From Rhodoferax sp. BAB1 (GTDB lineage Bacteria; Pseudomonadota; Gammaproteobacteria; Burkholderiales; Burkholderiaceae_C): a stretch of 64,000 nt of DNA. Location of the stretch: the NCBI RefSeq assembly GCF_013334205.1, contig NZ_CP054424.1:3058001-3122000 (forward strand), in the 5' to 3' direction. The number at the start of each line of letters is the position of its first letter. The first letter of the stretch is position 1. A program made the position numbers and the translations under genes. A model generated the notes under the pieces. The model searched no databases, had not been told where the DNA came from, and was given only the letters and a program-made list of their open reading frames with translations. Of the stretch, positions 60,978-64,000 are shown one piece after another.

Positions 60978-62297
60978 CTAGAAATTCGGCAAATCTGACC
61001 TTCTGATCTCCGTCAGCATGACCTTGTACTCATGGCCCCGATCTGGGCGCTCCGATGGCGGCAAACTGGAGCCGCATCGACCATAAAACACAACGTAGTC
61101 CTTGGTAGCGCCTATCCCCGCCACCCCCCCACCGCATTTCTCATCTAATGACACATTGGGCGGGCTAACAAGTACGGACCACAATTGCTTGCCATGACTG
61201 TCGTAACGCTCAAGCGTTCCAGGCGCGGTCCGATGGTCCCACCACCCGTTTATCGCGAAAAACCCCTTATCCACGGCTGTCGAAGTTCTCGGGTACGGGA
61301 ACGTCAGCTCCGTGTATGTCTTGGATTGCCAGTCGAGCAGGTGCGGCCCATCGTAGCCCCATCGCGAAGTCATCGCGCTTTGGACGGCCGTTTGCCAGCC
61401 CTCCTTTCCGACGCCTCTATTGAATAGATGAGCGTATTCCTTCTCGGTTACGAAGATATATCGGACTCTGTACGGTTTAACGGTTGTTGCGTCAAAGGCA
61501 GTTGGCGAGGGCGACTCGATCTTTACCCTGTTCTGAAAAAGCGCTCGGTACCCTTGCTTGGAAAAGCCCGGTGCATTCCAGATGCGGTGAACCAGGTCTC
61601 TGTGGCCCGAATTGCCGTTTGACGGCATGGCGTCACTATCAGCCGACGTTAGAGCGGCCAGTTTTTGTCCGGTAGTCCTGTCAACAAGTGACCAGTAGCC
61701 GAAAGGTGTTCCCCATGGATGTTTGCCCTCGTAAACAAGTGCCATGCGCGCTGTCGGCTTCTCTATCGGCGTTGCCGATATGCAGGTGCCTGGCAATAGG
61801 GGACTGTCATCCATCCTCCATTTCATCACTTGTGGAAGGCGCTCGACCTGGATGCAGCGCGACTCTGGGCTGGCTCCATCGGCGAGCGCGAGTCGCACGT
61901 AGTCAGTGCCAGGCGCAAGGAAGGGAACATACAAGGCAACGTCACCGTCCACGTCGGTCATGCCAAAGTAGCCAATGGTCTCTTTCCCCTTGAAGCGGCG
62001 CGCCTTTACCTCAACGAATCGCAACCCTCTTTCTGTCAGCATGCTGAATATCTGACGATTCGGGATGACCGCACCCTCCGTCACTAGCGAGTCGGTATAA
62101 AAGCGTTCAGGTAGGTCACGCATCTCCATCTGCCGTTGGTTATAGGCTTTCCCATAGTTAGGGTCAGACTTGAAATTCCCCATACCACCAGCGTTCCGCA
62201 GGAGAGTTCCCACCGGGTCGCATGCGGCCATCAAACATGCAACGGTCAGGATCGCGATGCAGCGGATTGCTGCCAAGACGTTCCGATTGTCAAACAT
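60978..62297 (-). CDS. orphan lipoprotein, AT-richer than neighbours
   Basis: 439 aa. A type II signal peptide ends in LMAAC with C26 as the lipidated residue. The mature part has no family I recognise. It contains GTPFGYWSLVDRTTGQKLAA, TVKPYRVRYIFVTEKEYAHL, GYDGPHLLDWQSKTYTELTF and repeated W/G turns that suggest a beta-propeller-like or beta-rich fold. Base composition and codon use are clearly less GC-rich than the phn genes, which points to horizontal acquisition. It stands alone with 177 bp of non-coding sequence upstream in which I see no gene. Confidence 0.7.
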   Translation of the reverse strand: MFDNRNVLAAIRCIAILTVACLMAACDPVGTLLRNAGGMGNFKSDPNYGKAYNQRQMEMRDLPERFYTDSLVTEGAVIPNRQIFSMLTERGLRFVEVKARRFKGKETIGYFGMTDVDGDVALYVPFLAPGTDYVRLALADGASPESRCIQVERLPQVMKWRMDDSPLLPGTCISATPIEKPTARMALVYEGKHPWGTPFGYWSLVDRTTGQKLAALTSADSDAMPSNGNSGHRDLVHRIWNAPGFSKQGYRALFQNRVKIESPSPTAFDATTVKPYRVRYIFVTEKEYAHLFNRGVGKEGWQTAVQSAMTSRWGYDGPHLLDWQSKTYTELTFPYPRTSTAVDKGFFAINGWWDHRTAPGTLERYDSHGKQLWSVLVSPPNVSLDEKCGGGVAGIGATKDYVVFYGRCGSSLPPSERPDRGHEYKVMLTEIRRSDLPNF

Positions 62298-62501
62298 GCC
62301 CCGGACTTCAAATAGAGAGTACAACGCTAGGCACCTTTCCTATGTTCTTCATCAAAGCGGTGTTGATCCTTCGGCCTCAGAGAGAGTGACGGATTCCGAA
62401 AATTCTAGGGACCAAATACGCTGGGGTCCATCCCCCAAATTGGGAATCGATGCCCGCTTCTGGTCAAGTCTGGGAATGTCTGCTCCTGGCGCCGAAATCG
62501 G

Positions 62502-64000
62502 TCACGCACTACCCTTCCCACCCGATCCCGCCTCCAACAACGTCGCGACCCTCACCCGCAGCTGATCTAGCGGCATCTCACCTCCTGCCACCGGCTCCCC
62601 CACATTCAATCCCACCTTGTTGAAAATCCCCCGCCGAAACGGCTTGGCCATCGCCGTCGGCTTGCCACCCACCAGTTCGGCGCGGCTGAAAAACGAGCCC
62701 CAGAGATTGGTCAGCGCCATGGGCACCACGGGCACGGGCTGCTGTTCCAGGATCTTCATGAGGCCGCCCTTGAACTCCTGCAGTGTGCCGTCCTTGGTGA
62801 TGCCGCCTTCGGGGAAGATGGCCAGGAGGTCGCCTTCTTTCAGCACCTGGGCTGCGGCAGCGAAGGCGGCTTCGTAGGCCGCGGGGTCTTCGCTGCGCGG
62901 GGCGATGGGGATGGCCTTGGCGAGTTTGAAAAGCCAGCCCAGCACCGGGATCTTGAAGATGCGGTGATCCATGATGAAACGGATGGGGCGCGGGCTGGCC
63001 GCCATGAGCAGCACGGCGTCGATGAAGCTCACGTGGTTGCAGGCCAGGATGGCGGGGCCTTCTGAAGGAATGTGCTCTTCGCCCCGCACCTTGAAGCGGT
63101 AGACGAAGTGCGTGAGCACCCAGGCCACGAAGCGCAGCAAATATTCCGGCACCAGCAGGAAGATGTAGGCGCCGACCACCGCATTGGCCAGGCCCACGGC
63201 CAGGAAGACCTGGGGCACGCTGAAGCCCAGCGCCAGCATGGCGCCGGCCAGCACCGAGCTGACCACCATGAAGATGGCGTTGAGGATGTTGTTGGCGGCG
63301 ATGATGCGCGCGCGGTGCGTGGCCGGGCTGCGCAGCTGGATCAGTGCGTACATGGGCACGCTGTACAAGCCGGCGAAGAGGCTGAGCAGCAGCAGATCGG
63401 CCATGACGCGCCAGTGGGCGGGCTGGGCCAGGAAGGCGGCCAGGCCCATGATGTCGGAGGCAGGGAGGCCGCGCGACGCAAAGTACAGGTCCACCGCAAA
63501 CACACTCATGCCGATGGCGCCCAGGGGCACCAGGCCGATTTCCACATGGCGACGGCTCAGCAATTCACACAGTAGCGAACCGGTGCCGATGCCGATGGAG
63601 AACACCACCAGCAGGGCCGAGGCCACCTGCTCGTCGCCGTGCAGCACCTCCTTGGCGAAGCTGGGGAACTGGCTCAGGAAGACGGCGCCGAAGAACCACA
63701 TCCAGCTGATGCCCAGCAGGGAGCGGAACACCACGATGTTGCCGCGCGCGAGCTTGAGGTTGCGCCAGGTCTCGGTGAAGGGGTTCCAGTTGATCTTGAG
63801 CGTGGGGTCGGTCGCCGGCACCATGGGGATGCGCGCGGACGTCGCACGGCCCACGATGGCCAGGGCCACGCAGGCAAAGGCCACGTTCTGGTGGCCCACT
63901 TCGGGCATGGCCACCACCAGGCCGCCCACCACATTGCCCAGCAGGATGGCCACGAAGGTGCCCATCTCGATCATGCCGTTGCCGCCGGTGAGTTCACGCT
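62502..64000 (-). CDS. MFS transporter fused to 1-acylglycerol-3-phosphate acyltransferase (5' part outside window)
   Basis: At least 499 codons; the reading frame stays open through the right edge (upstream residues ELTGGNGMIEMGTFVAILL), so the Met near 63974 is internal. Residues up to about 300 are the C-terminal half of an LplT-like major facilitator. The rest is a PlsC-type acyltransferase with NHVSFIDAVLL (H-x4-D) and IFPEGGITKDGTLQEFKGG. Such fusions flip and re-acylate lysophospholipids. The AMP-binding Aas domain found in some longer relatives is absent at this end. Confidence 0.9.
   Translation of the reverse strand, partial: RELTGGNGMIEMGTFVAILLGNVVGGLVVAMPEVGHQNVAFACVALAIVGRATSARIPMVPATDPTLKINWNPFTETWRNLKLARGNIVVFRSLLGISWMWFFGAVFLSQFPSFAKEVLHGDEQVASALLVVFSIGIGTGSLLCELLSRRHVEIGLVPLGAIGMSVFAVDLYFASRGLPASDIMGLAAFLAQPAHWRVMADLLLLSLFAGLYSVPMYALIQLRSPATHRARIIAANNILNAIFMVVSSVLAGAMLALGFSVPQVFLAVGLANAVVGAYIFLLVPEYLLRFVAWVLTHFVYRFKVRGEEHIPSEGPAILACNHVSFIDAVLLMAASPRPIRFIMDHRIFKIPVLGWLFKLAKAIPIAPRSEDPAAYEAAFAAAAQVLKEGDLLAIFPEGGITKDGTLQEFKGGLMKILEQQPVPVVPMALTNLWGSFFSRAELVGGKPTAMAKPFRRGIFNKVGLNVGEPVAGGEMPLDQLRVRVATLLEAGSGGKGSA

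Noticed and set aside
62325..62501. Non-coding stretch between the lipoprotein and acyltransferase genes
   Set aside because: No frame, hairpin with T-run, or repeat stood out; probably the lipoprotein promoter region only.
63974..63976. Start codon of the MFS-acyltransferase gene
   Set aside because: The frame continues upstream through the window edge with residues typical of the MFS domain, so this Met is internal.

Overview
The window is a GC-rich bacterial chromosome segment of a type expected in the order Burkholderiales, most likely family Comamonadaceae. The evidence is the ribosomal/secY gene order (rplN to rplQ with infA and rpmJ after secY), abundant solute-binding proteins of the TRAP, branched-chain ABC and Bug/TctC types, an OxyR-Dps-UbiA cluster, and interspersed intergenic repeats of a kind I associate with Comamonadaceae. 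Genus and species cannot be fixed from the sequence alone. No rRNA, CRISPR array, complete insertion sequence or prophage was seen. One tRNA is present, the initiator tRNA-fMet.

Layout. 1-5825: metabolic genes (TRAP binding protein, exported FAH-fold protein, persulfide dioxygenase-rhodanese fusion, type III pantothenate kinase coaX, M20 amidohydrolase, branched-chain-type binding protein). 5908-15194: a minus-strand spc-alpha ribosomal operon, rplN through rplQ, followed by tRNA-fMet and a terminator. Its promoter overlaps the end of glpD and the S10 operon is not adjacent. 15191-28150: glpK-glpD, proC, ubiA, dps, oxyR, a Crp/Fnr regulator with a DUF2892 membrane protein and a CRP-like operator, an old yellow enzyme, a SPOR protein and recG. 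28215-36548: queA and tgt, normally neighbours, are separated by about 6 kb holding a small membrane protein, a decayed copy of the queA 3' end, an AT-richer PIN-like gene, glutathione-dependent formaldehyde oxidation genes, a TctC-type binding protein diverging from a class II aldolase, and a 268-bp MITE-like element. 36590-48352: an ECF sigma factor with its zinc anti-sigma, an EF-hand membrane protein, a Kef/YbaL antiporter, a hybrid histidine kinase convergent with an HD-GYP response regulator, and a four-gene envelope cluster.

48519-60346 is the most coherent system: a complete C-P lyase locus for using organophosphonates as a phosphorus source. The minus strand reads phnG-H-I-J-(phnO-like), an inserted structured repeat, phnK-L-M, then phnC-D-E and a PhnZ-like HD oxygenase. 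The plus strand reads phnF, a DUF1045 2H-phosphoesterase and phnN. Most neighbours overlap by 4 nt. A Pho-box lies upstream of phnC, and a HutC/PhnF-type operator lies between phnG and phnF. PhnP is absent from the locus, and the 2H-phosphoesterase is a plausible replacement.

60343-64000 holds a flavin reductase-like gene, an AT-richer orphan lipoprotein and a partial LplT/PlsC-type MFS-acyltransferase fusion that runs off the right edge. The left-edge TRAP gene is also partial.
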